Assembly: GCA_025456495.1 (NCBI GenBank) | Contig: JALOKO010000074.1 | Coordinates: 1-12,900 of the forward strand | DNA: 12,900 nt | DNA from: Bryobacterales bacterium | Lineage (GTDB): Bacteria; Acidobacteriota; Terriglobia; Bryobacterales; Bryobacteraceae | Direction: 5' to 3' | In this document: positions 12,082-12,900 of the stretch, piece after piece | How positions within the stretch are numbered: position 1 is the stretch's first letter | How the letters are laid out: the number at the start of each line of letters is the position of its first letter | Position numbers and translations under genes: made by a program | Notes under the pieces: generated by a model | Seen by the model: only the letters and a program-made list of their open reading frames with translations | The model's database searches: none | Told to the model about the DNA's origin: nothing

Positions 12082-12900
12082 CTACAGCGATACCGGCCAT
12101 TCGCGCCCCGCCGGCTCTCCTTGGCCTGGCAGCCCGGGAGGCAGAAAGTCCCGGGTTTGGTGCATCCAGTTGCTCAGCTTGGCCAGCAACTGCTGGAAGA
12201 CTTGACTGTAGCGCGGATCTCCCACGAGGTTGTTGAACTCGTGCGGGTCCTCCTGCAGGTCGTAGAGCTCCAGCATGGCGCGCGTAGGCGCGAACATCTG
12301 CAACTGGCCGGAAGTTAGCCCGCCGCTTTGGCGCAGCCGCACCAGCTCTTTCCAACTGGGAGAGTTCTCCAGGTCCCAGGCTGGACGGTAGGGAAAATGC
12401 GGCGCCGCGTTGAAGATGAGCTTGTGCCGGGCTGTGCGCACGCAGCGGATGGGGTCGAAGTTATCGTGCCAATTGCGCTCAGCGAAGATCTCTGTGCGCT
12501 TGCCCGTTGACCGCCCGCGCAACACATCCAACTGGCTGACGCCCTGCATCTTCGCGGGGGGCTGGATGCCTGCCGCTTCCAGCCATGTGGGAGCCAGGTC
12601 AACATGGGAGATCAGCGCTTGGCTGGTGGCCCCGGCAGCAATGCGGCCCGGCCAGCGCGCAATGGTGGGAACCAGTAGGCCGGGGTCGTAACAGGTGCCT
12701 TTGGCGCGCGGGAAAGGCATGCCGTTATCCGCGGTGAAGATCACCAGCGTGTTGTCCGCAAGGCCGCGCCGCTCGAGTGAGGCCAGCACGTTGCCGCACA
12801 TCTTGTCCATACGGGCGATGAAGTCGTAGTAGTGGGCCAGATCCTTGCGTACCTCCGCCGAATCGGGGAGGAAGGCGGGCACCTTCACCATGGCGGGATC
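12082..12900 (-). CDS. Sulfatase, SGSH-like (heparan N-sulfatase type), 5' end outside window
   Basis: About 272 residues of the C-terminal part are visible; the gene continues past the window edge, so the catalytic Cys/Ser motif and signal peptide cannot be seen. Present are IFTADNGMPFPRAKGTCYDPG (two parts; numbered from the Met at 12891, 51-71) with metal ligands Asp55 and Asn56 and the Lys of RAKG, then VPTIARWPG, ISHVDLAPTWLEAAGI, and IFAERNWHDNFDPIRCVRT. The PFPRAK and AERNWHD features point to the N-sulfoglucosamine sulfohydrolase-like group rather than arylsulfatase A. The C-terminal ELYDLQEDPHEFNNL segment is the standard sulfatase tail. Sulfated amino-sugar glycans are therefore a possible substrate, by inference. 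It is the first visible gene of the leftward sulfatase, sulfatase, lipoprotein run, ending 36 nt before the next start codon. Confidence 0.92.
   Translation of the reverse strand, partial: DPAMVKVPAFLPDSAEVRKDLAHYYDFIARMDKMCGNVLASLERRGLADNTLVIFTADNGMPFPRAKGTCYDPGLLVPTIARWPGRIAAGATSQALISHVDLAPTWLEAAGIQPPAKMQGVSQLDVLRGRSTGKRTEIFAERNWHDNFDPIRCVRTARHKLIFNAAPHFPYRPAWDLENSPSWKELVRLRQSGGLTSGQLQMFAPTRAMLELYDLQEDPHEFNNLVGDPRYSQVFQQLLAKLSNWMHQTRDFLPPGLPGQGEPAGREWPVSL

Overview
The window looks like chromosomal DNA of a GC-rich Acidobacteriota bacterium, most likely of the Bryobacterales/Solibacter type. This is inferred from gene content, not from a marker search. The signs are a TIGR02999-type sigma factor divergent from a transmembrane Ser/Thr kinase, a PEP-CTERM protein, a secreted DUF1080 protein, several sulfatases with Tat/lipoprotein signals, and many exported enzymes.

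Layout. (1) 213-2565, plus strand: an exported RidA-family protein, an exported fumarylacetoacetate-hydrolase-family protein, and a secreted CBM9-like protein that is frameshifted around 2195-2250. (2) 2823-3053, minus: rpmB (ribosomal protein bL28), with a hairpin terminator downstream and a block of three short tandem-repeat arrays upstream (3085-3451). (3) 3503-5179, minus: a lytic transglycosylase with a long low-complexity linker, and behind it a small exported protein with a PH-like pattern. A promoter and a palindrome can be proposed for this pair. (4) 5442-8553: a divergent sigma factor (minus) and receptor-type kinase (plus) sharing a 103 bp intergenic region. (5) 8632-9991, plus: a C-type-lectin-like PEP-CTERM protein and a DUF1080 glycan-active protein. 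(6) 10040-12900, minus: a compact run of an incomplete SGSH-like sulfatase, a lipoprotein arylsulfatase-like enzyme and an NTF2-like lipoprotein.

How the genes fit together. Most products are predicted to leave the cytoplasm. The two sulfatases, the DUF1080 protein and the CBM9-like gene point to use of (sulfated) polysaccharide, though no single substrate can be read from the sequence. The sigma/kinase pair looks like a self-contained signalling module. The sigma factor lacks the usual acidic motif in region 2 and carries a threonine there, which fits activation by phosphorylation.

The least explained part is the set of 16-nt and 21/22-nt tandem repeats in intergenic DNA. Two of the 21-nt arrays appear to be diverged relatives lying in opposite orientation. 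No CRISPR array, tRNA, rRNA, transposase, prophage or obvious defence system was found.
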